Of a DNA stretch of 64,000 bases, positions 35,646 to 43,635 are shown piece after piece. This stretch comes from Kaistella pullorum (GTDB lineage Bacteria > Bacteroidota > Bacteroidia > Flavobacteriales > Weeksellaceae), in NCBI RefSeq assembly GCF_014837035.1, contig NZ_JACSPS010000001.1:428374-492373 (forward strand), read 5' to 3'. The position numbers and the translations under genes are program-made. Under the pieces are notes generated by a model that ran no database searches, was not told the DNA's origin, and saw only the letters and a list, made by a program, of their open reading frames with translations. Position 1 is the stretch's first letter. Each line of letters starts with the position of its first letter.

Positions 35646-36272
35646 ATGACAAAAAAGCAAAGAGCGCTGACGGTAATGACGGAACTTGAAAAACTGTATC
35701 CCAAGGTTCCGATTCCGCTGGACCACACGGATGCCTTTACACTTCTGGTTGCTGTGGCACTTTCCGCACAGACGACGGACAAAAAAGTAAACCAGATCAC
35801 GCCTAAACTTTTTGAGGTAGCCGGCGACCCCTTTAAAATGGCCGCGCTGGAGGAAGATGAGATTAAATATTTGATCAAAGAAATTGGCTTAGCAAACACG
35901 AAGGCCAAAAACCTAAAACGGATGGCCGAAATGCTGGTGGAAAACCACAACGGAATTGTGCCGCAAACTTTCGAAGAATTGGAAGCATTGCCGGGCGTGG
36001 GTCATAAAACTGCGTCGGTGGTCATGAGCCAGGCTTTTGGCGTGCCCGCTTTTCCCGTGGATACGCACATCCACCGACTCATGAAACAGTGGAAACTGAC
36101 CGAGGGCAAAAACGTCATTGAAACCGAAAATGATGCGAAGAAACTTTTCCCGCGTGAAAGCTGGAACAAACTTCATCTGCAGATTATATTTTATGGCCGC
36201 GAATATTCCCCCGCAAGAGGCAGCCAGGAGAAAGATTTTATCACGCGAATGCTCTTCCCCGACGAAAACTAG
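35646..36272 (+). CDS. nth: Endonuclease III lacking the Fe-S cluster
   Basis: 208-aa HhH-GPD DNA glycosylase/AP lyase that removes oxidised pyrimidines. The helix-hairpin-helix LPGVGHKTA contains catalytic Lys121, and the catalytic Asp139 lies in FPVDTHIHR. The C-terminus, where E. coli Nth has four cysteines binding a [4Fe-4S] cluster, reads GREYSPARGSQEKDFITRM; the whole protein has no cysteine. Function as a glycosylase is still likely because both catalytic residues remain. Confidence 0.92.
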   Translation: MTKKQRALTVMTELEKLYPKVPIPLDHTDAFTLLVAVALSAQTTDKKVNQITPKLFEVAGDPFKMAALEEDEIKYLIKEIGLANTKAKNLKRMAEMLVENHNGIVPQTFEELEALPGVGHKTASVVMSQAFGVPAFPVDTHIHRLMKQWKLTEGKNVIETENDAKKLFPRESWNKLHLQIIFYGREYSPARGSQEKDFITRMLFPDEN

Positions 36273-36358
36273 CCTTTTTTTTGGAAGTAACGCGGAGACT
36301 TAGCTATCAACTCATCCATCTCAAAAGGTTTGGGAAGAAAATGCCAAATGACTTCACT
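36269..36358 (-). pseudogene. Possible remnant of a response-regulator receiver domain
   Basis: Minus-strand open stretch of 29 codons between nth and the DUF885 gene, bounded upstream by TAA and ending at TAG. It reads WHFLPKPFEMDELIAKSPRY followed by FQKKG, which resembles the end of CheY-like receiver domains (the LxKPF switch-Lys motif followed by the last helix). No start codon and no remaining receiver domain were found, so it looks like a relic left by deletion. Short length keeps confidence low. Confidence 0.35.
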
Positions 36359-36375
36359 TTAATAATTTGAAGTCA
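36349..36375. repeat. Inverted repeat between convergent nth and DUF885 genes
   Basis: Perfect 8-bp arms TGACTTCA / TGAAGTCA separated by 11 bp. No T run on either side; possibly a weak terminator for the convergent pair. Confidence 0.35.
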
Positions 36376-36390
36376 AATTCACCTTGAAAG

Positions 36391-38184
36391 TTACTGTCTT
36401 TTTGCCCAAAGCTTCATCTTGCGATCCAACACATCCAGTGGCAAACATCCCTGATTTAAGATTTCATCGTGGAATTTGGCTAAACTGAATTTTGCACCCC
36501 GCTGTTTTTGGTACTGGTCGCGCAGGGAACGAATTTTCAGGGAACCTATCTTATAACTTAAAGCCTGTCCCGGCATGGCCATATAACGCTCAACTTCCGC
36601 TGTTGCGGCCGCTTCGTCATAGGAAATATTGCTCAGGAAATAACGAATGGCCTCTTCGCGGTTCATAGTGCCGGTATGAAGTCCGGTATCGACTACCAAA
36701 CGCACTGCACGCAACATTTCGTCACTCAGCGAGCCCATTTTCTGGTAAGGATCGGTGTAAAGACCAAACTCCGGCCCCAGCGATTCTGTATAAAGTGCCC
36801 AGCCTTCACCATAGGCGCCGAACCAGCCGAAACGCATGAATTTAGGCAAAGACATATTCTCCTGCTGCAGCGAAATCTGGTAATGGTGACCCGGAATGGC
36901 TTCATGTAAAAAGAGCGATTCCATGCCGGAAGTTACATTGAATTTGGTTGGATCCGGAATGGGGATGTAGAAAATTCCCGGGCGCTTGCCGTCGGGTGTT
37001 CCGGGCATATACTCAGCGCTTGCGCTGGCTTCCCGGAATTTTTCCGTTTGCCGGATTTCGAACGGTGTTTTCGGCGTTACGCTGAACATTGTGTTCAGTT
37101 TTGGAGTGATTTTTTTCAAAATAGCATTAAAACCGCCCAGCACTTCATCCGCCGTCTTGTAAGGGAAGGCTTTCGGATCGGTCTTCACATGCGTGATGAA
37201 TTCTTCCAAAGTGCCTTCAAAATTAACCTGCTGCCTCACTTTTTCCATTTCAGCTCTAAGACGCGCCACTTCTGCGATACCGGTTTTGTTGATTTCATCG
37301 GGCGTAAGATTCGTGGTGGTCCAGCTTTTGGCGTAGTAGGCGTAAATTTCGTTTCCGTTCGGCATCGCACTTATTCCATCGGTGTCGCGGGCTTTCGGCA
37401 GATATTCCTGTTCGAGGAAGTGGGCCATTTTTTGGTAAGTCGGGATCAATGTTTTCGTAATTAAGTCGCTGTACTCACGCGTGAATTTCTCCTTTTGGGC
37501 GTCTGTAAAGTTTTTCGGGAAATTCTTCACGGGTCCGTAAAAGATGTTTTTTTCAAGGTCTGTGGTAATGATCTCATCAGCAGACATTTGCGGAATCATC
37601 TTCGCGACAAGTTTCTTCGGCAAAGTGTGTTTCTGCACGATTCCTTCACGGAAATTTTCAATGGCAGTATCCATCCACAACGGGAATTTACGCGCACGAA
37701 CCAGCCAGTCTGTATAATCTTTTTCAGTTTTAAACGGCTGACTTCCCTGGCCGCTGCCCAATAACGGCAAATCGAGCGGCAAACCGCCAAACTGCGTGAA
37801 CGGAATGTATTCCGGATGGTAGGCATAGCGCTCAATTTTGTCTTTCAAAGTATAATCGAGCACGTCATAAACCGTCTTTTTTTCGTCTGAAAGCTTATCA
37901 TACTCCACTTTTTTCATTTGGTTCTGCACCGAATTGTAAAATGATATCTCACCGGAGATAAAATCTTTATCGATGTTCACCGGCAACTGGTCATTATATC
38001 TCAAATCACCCTGTGCAGTAGCTTCCAGCGGATAAAGTTTCAGGTAATTCTCGTAATAGTTGGCTGCAATGGAATCTATTTCCGCAGGTGTCTCGCGGGT
38101 AAGCGGATAGTCGGTTTTTTTACAACTCATGATGGCTGCTGCGGTCACCGCCAGAAATAAAGTGTGAAAAAGATTTACTTTCAT
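36391..38184 (-). CDS. DUF885 family lipoprotein, putative metallopeptidase
   Basis: 597-aa protein with a lipoprotein signal (AAAIMSC, lipidated Cys21), so membrane-anchored outside the cytoplasm. The zinc-peptidase-like motif HEAIPGHHYQ is present, followed by an EGWALYTE segment that supplies the third ligand in related enzymes. The family is widespread but its substrates are mostly unknown; peptidase activity is inferred from the HExxxGH motif. Confidence 0.82.
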   Translation of the reverse strand: MKVNLFHTLFLAVTAAAIMSCKKTDYPLTRETPAEIDSIAANYYENYLKLYPLEATAQGDLRYNDQLPVNIDKDFISGEISFYNSVQNQMKKVEYDKLSDEKKTVYDVLDYTLKDKIERYAYHPEYIPFTQFGGLPLDLPLLGSGQGSQPFKTEKDYTDWLVRARKFPLWMDTAIENFREGIVQKHTLPKKLVAKMIPQMSADEIITTDLEKNIFYGPVKNFPKNFTDAQKEKFTREYSDLITKTLIPTYQKMAHFLEQEYLPKARDTDGISAMPNGNEIYAYYAKSWTTTNLTPDEINKTGIAEVARLRAEMEKVRQQVNFEGTLEEFITHVKTDPKAFPYKTADEVLGGFNAILKKITPKLNTMFSVTPKTPFEIRQTEKFREASASAEYMPGTPDGKRPGIFYIPIPDPTKFNVTSGMESLFLHEAIPGHHYQISLQQENMSLPKFMRFGWFGAYGEGWALYTESLGPEFGLYTDPYQKMGSLSDEMLRAVRLVVDTGLHTGTMNREEAIRYFLSNISYDEAAATAEVERYMAMPGQALSYKIGSLKIRSLRDQYQKQRGAKFSLAKFHDEILNQGCLPLDVLDRKMKLWAKRQ

Positions 38185-38287
38185 AAAAATTATTGTTATG
38201 CTAAATTATAGTTTTTTAAACACATCTCTCAATATTGCTTTGATTTAAAAGAATGTGCGCCTGGCACCTGATGTTTTCTTAAAAAAC

Positions 38288-38317
38288 TTTGCACATTCAA
38301 TCAATTTTTTATCTTTG
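38288..38317 (+). promoter_or_regulatory. Promoter of the acidic 153-aa protein gene
   Basis: TTTG (38288-38291), 18-bp spacer, TATCTTTG (38310-38317): both elements exact. It lies 47 bp before the ATG. Confidence 0.7.
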
Positions 38318-38364
38318 CTTCACAAGTTTAATCATCAATCAGTTAACGCATTTTGTTCTAAGAA

Positions 38365-38826
38365 ATGAAAGGGATATTAAAAATCTACCATCCTGAAGAA
38401 ACCCTTAAGTATAACCTGGACCGAACCTACTGCAAAGCGGTTTATATCAACAAACAACATTTTTTGGAAGTCGAAATCCTTACCGATGATTCGGTGGAGC
38501 ATGTGGATGATGATTCTCTGCAGTACAATTTCCCGCAACTTCGCCTCTCTGTAAGCGATTTCCCTATAGAAGATGACGTGATAGAAGGAAAAACCTTTGA
38601 AGTAGAAGATTCTGACGAAAATTTCTTCACTGAAGTTGACCTGTTTGATGATGAAGATGCTTATGTTTTCAACAATAAACTCAATTTCTGCAACGAAGCC
38701 GAAAAAGGACTGCATCTTTACTGGCAGGGCGAAATCAGCGATTTCTATACTGGTTCTGATGAGCCGATATCTTTCAAGCTGAAATGCAATTTCCTGCCAG
38801 ATGAGATAAAGATTGACGAGGATTAA
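38365..38826 (+). CDS. Acidic cytoplasmic protein of unknown function
   Basis: 153 aa, no signal peptide or membrane segment, strongly acidic (Asp/Glu clusters such as VEHVDDDS, DLFDDEDAY and DEIKIDED at the end). Alternating beta-like segments suggest a compact fold. No family recognised. A near-perfect promoter precedes it, which argues that it is a real expressed gene. Confidence 0.6.
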   Translation: MKGILKIYHPEETLKYNLDRTYCKAVYINKQHFLEVEILTDDSVEHVDDDSLQYNFPQLRLSVSDFPIEDDVIEGKTFEVEDSDENFFTEVDLFDDEDAYVFNNKLNFCNEAEKGLHLYWQGEISDFYTGSDEPISFKLKCNFLPDEIKIDED

Positions 38827-38914
38827 ACCCGAACTGTCCTCCGATTTTTTCTTATTTTAATGACAGGCCTGATGGGCTTTGTCCTTATTGATGCACATTC
38901 CCGCAATATTGCGC

Positions 38915-38922
38915 TACATTTG
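38915..38922 (+). promoter_or_regulatory. -7 element (TACATTTG) for the exbB operon
   Basis: Exact TAnnTTTG match 29 bp before the ATG; a TTG at 38888-38890 is 24 bp upstream, slightly long for a -33. Confidence 0.5.
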
Positions 38923-38951
38923 CCGTTCCAAATCTAAAATTAAACCACCGT

Positions 38952-39632
38952 ATGTTTTTACAGACTCCTACTCAAGTAATCAATACAACCACAGAAGAAC
39001 ACGTTTTTTCTCTTTGGGAAATCCTGTTCAGTGGAGGCCTGCTTGGAAATATCATCATGATTTTAATCTTTTTGCTCGGTATTCTGGCCCTGTATATTTT
39101 CTTTGAGCGCTACTTTTTCATTAAACGTGCTTCAAAAGCTACACCCAATTTCCTCGAAAACATCAAAGATTTCGTGCAGGAAGGCAAGATTCAAACCGCT
39201 GTAGATTATTGCAAAACGATCGATTCTCCCGAAGCGAGAATGATCGAGAAAGGATTGGCGAGAATTGGCCGCCCGATTTCGGATATCTCAAACGCGATGC
39301 AGAATCAGGGACAACTTGAAGTCTCAAAACTCGAAAAAAACCTTAATATCCTGGCTTCCGCTTCCGGTGCAGCGCCAATGCTCGGATTTCTTGGAACCGT
39401 GGTGGGTATGATCATGGCATTTTTTGAAATTTCAAATGTAACCGGTGCGGTAAGTCCGAAACTGTTGGCCTCGGGAATCTACACCGCGATGGCAACTACC
39501 GCAGTCGGCTTGTTTGTCGGCATTCCGGCATACTTCTTCTATAACATTCTGGTGACGAATGTAGACCGGTTAGTCCTCAAAATCCAGACGCATGTCAACG
39601 AATTTCTCGATGCGCTAAATAAACCGCTGTAA
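38952..39632 (+). CDS. exbB: MotA/TolQ/ExbB family proton channel protein
   Basis: 226-aa inner-membrane protein with three helices: about 24-49, 130-155 and 172-197. The conserved ASASGAAPMLGFLGTVVGMIMAF segment and the Thr-rich TAMATTAVGLFVGIPAYFFYN of the second and third helices form the proton path. With ExbD and the TonB-like protein downstream it energises outer-membrane transport. TolQ is the paralogue; no Tol-Pal partners are nearby. Confidence 0.9.
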   Translation: MFLQTPTQVINTTTEEHVFSLWEILFSGGLLGNIIMILIFLLGILALYIFFERYFFIKRASKATPNFLENIKDFVQEGKIQTAVDYCKTIDSPEARMIEKGLARIGRPISDISNAMQNQGQLEVSKLEKNLNILASASGAAPMLGFLGTVVGMIMAFFEISNVTGAVSPKLLASGIYTAMATTAVGLFVGIPAYFFYNILVTNVDRLVLKIQTHVNEFLDALNKPL

Positions 39633-40031
39633 ATGGAACTAAAACGAAGAAACCGCGTAAACGCAGAGTTCAGCATGGCATCGATGACGGATATTATCTT
39701 CCTGTTGTTGATATTTTTCATGATTACGAGTTCAGCCATCAGCCAGAGCGCAATCGATGTGAAACTGCCGAAAGCGGACGCTACCAACGTGAGTGCGCAG
39801 GATCCGTCTACCGTTACGATCAATCCGGAAGGCAAATATTTCGTCAACGATAAGGAAGTTCCCAAAGAACAGCTTGAAAATGTTTTGGTAAACGCTTTGA
39901 AGGATGAAGCCAATCCTACATTTACCATCCGCGCAGACGAGAATACCCGCCACAAAGATGTAGTTTTCGTGATGGGAATCGCGGAAATACACAAATTTAA
40001 CCTGGCAATTGCGACCATACAGGAAAATTAA
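39633..40031 (+). CDS. exbD: ExbD/TolR family protein
   Basis: 132-aa protein with one N-terminal membrane helix carrying the essential Asp (SMASMTDIIFLLLIFFMI), then a periplasmic domain (EGKYFVNDKEVP, DEANPTFTIRADENTRHKDVV). Starts on the base after the exbB stop; its stop shares a base with the start of the next gene (TAATG). Confidence 0.92.
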   Translation: MELKRRNRVNAEFSMASMTDIIFLLLIFFMITSSAISQSAIDVKLPKADATNVSAQDPSTVTINPEGKYFVNDKEVPKEQLENVLVNALKDEANPTFTIRADENTRHKDVVFVMGIAEIHKFNLAIATIQEN

Positions 40032-40873
40032 TGAATTACAGTATTCAACATAAAAACGCAGAACAACGCGACCGACGGAACAGTGCGATAATCACTCTTC
40101 TGATATCCGCGCTGGTTTTTTTGGGAATATTCTTTTATAAATTCACCAAAATCACCGTAAAACCGGACGAGATGACCACGATGCTCATTAATTTCGGAGA
40201 CAATCAGAACGGTGAAAGTGCGGATGAACCTGCAGATCAGCAAGGCAGTTTGGCAGCAAATACTGAAATTTCGGAACCTCAACCGATTGAAAATACCATT
40301 GCTGAAACCAAGCCCGAACCCAAAGTGGAGGCGCCGAAACCTGTAATTAAGGAAAAAGTCATCACCGGTTCAAATACCAAAGCATCTGCGCCGAAAAATG
40401 TAACACCAAAAACCGCTTCTACACCAAAATCCGCACCTGCAAAAAACAGCACCTCGAACGCTAAAACCGGTAGCGGAGACGGCAAAGGAACCGCGGCGAT
40501 CGGTAATCTGATCAAAGGCCGCGGCACCAAACCCGGCACTCAGGGCACCAACGGAACTACCGGAAACCAGGGCGATCCGCTCGGCGGAGACGGGAACGGA
40601 GACAGCAAAATCGGTGTAGACCGTAATCTGATCGGCTTCATCCCCGGAACCATGGGCCGTGGCGGCGCACAGCCTGCCCACAGTTGCTCGGCGAGCGGAA
40701 CCATCAACATCTCATACACCGTGGACAAAGCCGGTAACGTGATTTCTGCGCGCAGATCGGGCGGAACTTCGGATCCTTGCGTTGTGTCAACCTCGGTGCA
40801 GTGGGTGAAGCAGTACGTAAAAGCCGAACGGTCGAACACTTCGTCCACCGGAACTTACCGGATAATTTTCTGA
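40031..40873 (+). CDS. TonB/TolA-like energy transducer
   Basis: 280 aa: cytoplasmic N-terminus, a single membrane helix (about 18-38), a Pro/Lys/Thr/Gly-rich periplasmic linker (about 85-200) and a C-terminal domain with INISYTVDKAGNVISARRSGGTSD. That C-terminal pattern matches TonB-type domains. Cys219 and Cys250 could form a disulfide. Overlap with exbD and operon context support its role in passing proton-motive force to receptors such as the one at 46037. Confidence 0.8.
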   Translation: MNYSIQHKNAEQRDRRNSAIITLLISALVFLGIFFYKFTKITVKPDEMTTMLINFGDNQNGESADEPADQQGSLAANTEISEPQPIENTIAETKPEPKVEAPKPVIKEKVITGSNTKASAPKNVTPKTASTPKSAPAKNSTSNAKTGSGDGKGTAAIGNLIKGRGTKPGTQGTNGTTGNQGDPLGGDGNGDSKIGVDRNLIGFIPGTMGRGGAQPAHSCSASGTINISYTVDKAGNVISARRSGGTSDPCVVSTSVQWVKQYVKAERSNTSSTGTYRIIF

Positions 40874-40889
40874 TTTTTTTTCGGGCGCT

Positions 40890-40976
40890 TTTTCCGTCCT
40901 CCATTCCCGCTTTTTTCGTGGCGTTCGTTGCCTCACGCCACAAAAAAGAGCTCCATTCAGGCCGGAGCGCGGACCG
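40890..40976. repeat. Dispersed intergenic repeat, family A, copy 2
   Basis: Matches 5155-5235 (TTCCGTCCTCCATTCCCGC, then GCTTTTTT...AAAAAAGAGC, then CTCCATTCAGGCCGG and CGCGGAC). The hairpin is extended by CGTGGCG / CACGCCAC-type pairing in the loop, while copy 1 has a different GC-rich loop. It lies between the TonB-like gene and folC and could double as a terminator. Confidence 0.75.
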
Positions 40977-41043
40977 CGACTTATACACCACCCTTTTTCG
41001 AAATTTGAAGCAGAATTCCAAAAACTTTTGAGAATTTTGCAGC

Positions 41044-42282
41044 ATGACAAATCAGGAATATGACAACGCGGTCGCGTGGCTGTTTGAGCAGGCGCCAAAC
41101 TATCAGATAGACGGAAAAAAAGCCTACAAACCGGGCCTCGAAAACATCACGAAACTGTGCGAATTCTTCGGAAATCCGCAGCAAAACCTGAAAATGGTGC
41201 ACATTGGCGGGACCAACGGCAAAGGATCCACAAGCAATATGCTTTCTTCCATATTGCAGGAAGCCGGGTACAAAACCGGACTTTACAACTCGCCTCACCT
41301 AATCGATTTTACTGAACGCATAAAGATTGACGGCCAGAACTGCGACCGGGAATTTGTATTAGATTTCATCCAAAAACTCAAACATTTGTCCGCGGATATC
41401 CAACCGTCTTTCTTTGAATTCACTACAGTAATGGCATTTGAGTATTTCCGCCTCAGAAATGTAGATATTGCCCTCATCGAAGTTGGTTTAGGCGGAAGAC
41501 TTGATTCTACCAATATCATTACGCCGCTCGTTTCTGCGATCACAAACGTTGCGCTGGATCATCAGGATATTTTAGGCGAAACATTAGAGGAGATTGCGCG
41601 CGAGAAAGCCGGCATCATAAAACCCGGAATTCCCGTTATTTCGGGGTCCAATGATGAGGAAGTAAAACGTATAATTGAAGAAAAAGCAAAAGAAAACGCG
41701 TCGGATTTCATCGATGCTACTTTGATGGAATCTGACTTAAAATCAGATTTAAACGGCAGTTACCAGCGCCACAATATAAAAGTGGTACTTGCATTAATCA
41801 ATGAACTGCAGACATCTGGCTACGAAATCTCAGCTGAACAAATAGAGCGCGGACTGTTGAACGTGCAGAAAAACACCAATTTCGCCGGCCGATGGATGGA
41901 ATTCTCTTCCGATCCGTTTATCATTTGCGACACCGCGCACAACCAGGCCGGCCTGGAGGTGGTATTTTCACAGTTGGAGTCTATTCCGGTTCATAAACAT
42001 ATCATTTTGGGCTTTGTGCAGGAAAAGAAAATTGATCAAATAATGGCTATTCTTCCGCGCGACGCTACCTACTATTTTACCAAACCGAATGTAAACCGCG
42101 GCCGCGATCCCCGGGACTATGAGGATTTGCTGAAAAAATTTAAAATTAATTATAAAATATTTGACAGCCTGCAGCCGGCCTATCTTTCTGCAAAACAGAA
42201 TATTAAAAAAGATGAAATGATTTTTGTGGGCGGAAGCAACTTTATTGTGGGAGAATTTCTCGAAAAAAATTTGGAGAAATAG
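41044..42282 (+). CDS. folC: Bifunctional folylpolyglutamate synthase / dihydrofolate synthase
   Basis: 412-aa Mur-ligase-family enzyme that joins glutamate to dihydropteroate and folates. ATP loop GGTNGKGSTSNML, GLGGRLDSTN and AITNVALDHQDILG are present, plus the C-terminal DTAHNQAGL. A GAATTTTG box (41032-41039) 4 bp before the ATG is one mismatch from the -7 consensus. Confidence 0.94.
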   Translation: MTNQEYDNAVAWLFEQAPNYQIDGKKAYKPGLENITKLCEFFGNPQQNLKMVHIGGTNGKGSTSNMLSSILQEAGYKTGLYNSPHLIDFTERIKIDGQNCDREFVLDFIQKLKHLSADIQPSFFEFTTVMAFEYFRLRNVDIALIEVGLGGRLDSTNIITPLVSAITNVALDHQDILGETLEEIAREKAGIIKPGIPVISGSNDEEVKRIIEEKAKENASDFIDATLMESDLKSDLNGSYQRHNIKVVLALINELQTSGYEISAEQIERGLLNVQKNTNFAGRWMEFSSDPFIICDTAHNQAGLEVVFSQLESIPVHKHIILGFVQEKKIDQIMAILPRDATYYFTKPNVNRGRDPRDYEDLLKKFKINYKIFDSLQPAYLSAKQNIKKDEMIFVGGSNFIVGEFLEKNLEK

Positions 42283-42300
42283 AAAAACGTCGTATATTTG
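42270..42300 (+). promoter_or_regulatory. tRNA-Val promoter
   Basis: TTTG (42270-42273), 19-bp spacer, TATATTTG (42293-42300), overlapping the end of folC and 36 bp before the first tRNA. Both elements are exact. Confidence 0.75.
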
Positions 42301-42336
42301 CCGAACCAAAATTTGAGAAATCAAACAAGGCAAAAA

Positions 42337-42411
42337 GGGTTCTTAGCTCAGTTGGTTCAGAGCATCTGGTTTACACCCAGAGGGTCGGGGGTTCGAATCC
42401 CTCAGGACCCA
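42337..42411 (+). tRNA. tRNA-Val (anticodon TAC)
   Basis: 75-nt cloverleaf: acceptor GGGTTCT / AGGACCC, D arm with AGCTC...GAGC, anticodon stem TCTGG / CCAGA around TTTACAC (anticodon TAC), T arm GGGGGTTCGAATCCC. Discriminator A. CCA is not encoded (ACA follows). Confidence 0.95.
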
Positions 42412-42413
42412 CA

Positions 42414-42440
42414 AAATCTCAGAGAAATCTGAGATTTTTT
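42414..42440 (+). terminator. Terminator between the two tRNA-Val genes
   Basis: Perfect 10-bp stem AAATCTCAGA / TCTGAGATTT, 4-nt loop and T run, 3 bp after the first tRNA. It would end many transcripts before the second tRNA. Confidence 0.75.
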
Positions 42441-42447
42441 TATTTTA

Positions 42448-42522
42448 GGGCAGTTAGCTCAGTTGGTTCAGAGCACTACGTTGACATCGTAGAGGTCACT
42501 GGTTCGAGCCCAGTACTGCTCA
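42448..42522 (+). tRNA. tRNA-Val (anticodon GAC)
   Basis: 75-nt cloverleaf: acceptor GGGCAGT / ACTGCTC (one G-U pair), anticodon stem CTACG / CGTAG around TTGACAT (anticodon GAC), T arm CTGGTTCGAGCCCAG. Discriminator A; CCA not encoded. Together with the first gene it covers all four Val codons. Confidence 0.95.
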
Positions 42523-42525
42523 CCT

Positions 42526-42556
42526 ATTCTCCCCGGAACGGCGGAGAATTTTTTAT
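42526..42556 (+). terminator. Terminator after the tRNA pair
   Basis: ATTCTCC / GGAGAAT stem closed by additional C-G pairs, followed by six T. Confidence 0.75.
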
Positions 42557-42604
42557 TTTGTCCGAAAAGTATAGAAATCTTCGGCTTTTATGTATTCAAA
42601 AATG

Positions 42605-42612
42605 TAATTTTG
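42605..42612 (+). promoter_or_regulatory. -7 element (TAATTTTG) for pyrD
   Basis: Exact TAnnTTTG match 15 bp before the pyrD ATG; -33 not evident. Confidence 0.5.
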
Positions 42613-42627
42613 CTAAACTTCTTTCCG

Positions 42628-43635
42628 ATGTACAAAAGCATTATCCGCACGCTTCTTTTCAAATTTGATCCTGAGAATGTCCATTATTTTACTTTTTACA
42701 TTCTCAAAAACTTCGGTTTTCTCACCAAACTCTTTTTCCCAAAACCTCTTCAGGATAAAAGACTCGAACGCGAAGTCTTTGGTTTAAAATTCAAAAATCC
42801 CGTTGGTCTTGCGGCAGGTTTTGACAAGGACGCAAAAATGTACACTGAACTGTCGGATCTTGGTTTTGGTTTCGTAGAAATTGGAACGCTTACTCCTAAA
42901 CCACAGCCAGGAAACCCCAAAAAAAGACTTTTCAGGCTGAAGGAAGATTCTGCGGTCATCAACCGCATGGGTTTTAACAATGAGGGCGTGAAAGCCGCCG
43001 CAGCGCGTTTAAGGAAAAATAAAAATGTGCTTATCGGGGGAAACATCGGCAAAAATAAAGATACGCCGAATGAAAAAGCCACTTCCGATTACGTTTACTG
43101 TTTCGAAACACTGTATCCTTACGTTGATTATTTTGTGGTGAATGTGAGTTCACCAAACACGCCCAACCTTCGCGCATTGCAGGAAAAAGGGCCGCTCACG
43201 GAGCTTTTGGCGACACTGCAGCATCTAAATTCAAAACAATCAAAACCAAAACCGATACTGCTGAAGATCGCGCCGGATCTCAGCGATGACCAACTGCTCG
43301 ATATTATCGACATCGTACACGACACCAAAATTGCGGGTGTGATTGCCACGAATACTACGCTTTTCCGCGACGGACTTATTTCTCCAGTAAAAGCGGAAAC
43401 AGGCGGATTATCGGGAAAACCGCTCACCAAAAGGTCAACCGAAGTAATTCGTTTTCTTGCCGAAAAGAGTGGAAAAGCGTTTCCGATAATCGGTGTAGGT
43501 GGAATACATTCAGCTGCAGACGCGCTCGAAAAACTCGAGGCAGGCGCTAGTTTGGTACAACTCTACACCGGATTTATCTACGAAGGTCCCGGATTGATCA
43601 GGGAAATAAATGAGGCAGTTTTAAGGAAAAATTAA
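42628..43635 (+). CDS. pyrD: Dihydroorotate dehydrogenase (quinone), class 2
   Basis: 335-aa FMN enzyme oxidising dihydroorotate to orotate in pyrimidine synthesis, membrane-associated through its N-terminal helices. Class 2 marks: [36 protein letters not shown], and Ser as catalytic base in [15 protein letters not shown] phosphate site: IIGVGGI. The ATG at 42628 (MYKSII) is chosen over a TTG six codons upstream. Confidence 0.95.
   Translation: MYKSIIRTLLFKFDPENVHYFTFYILKNFGFLTKLFFPKPLQDKRLEREVFGLKFKNPVGLAAGFDKDAKMYTELSDLGFGFVEIGTLTPKPQPGNPKKRLFRLKEDSAVINRMGFNNEGVKAAAARLRKNKNVLIGGNIGKNKDTPNEKATSDYVYCFETLYPYVDYFVVNVSSPNTPNLRALQEKGPLTELLATLQHLNSKQSKPKPILLKIAPDLSDDQLLDIIDIVHDTKIAGVIATNTTLFRDGLISPVKAETGGLSGKPLTKRSTEVIRFLAEKSGKAFPIIGVGGIHSAADALEKLEAGASLVQLYTGFIYEGPGLIREINEAVLRKN

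Noticed and set aside
42414-42447. Third tRNA or small RNA between the valine tRNAs
   Set aside because: The 36-bp gap is fully explained by a hairpin terminator with its T tail.
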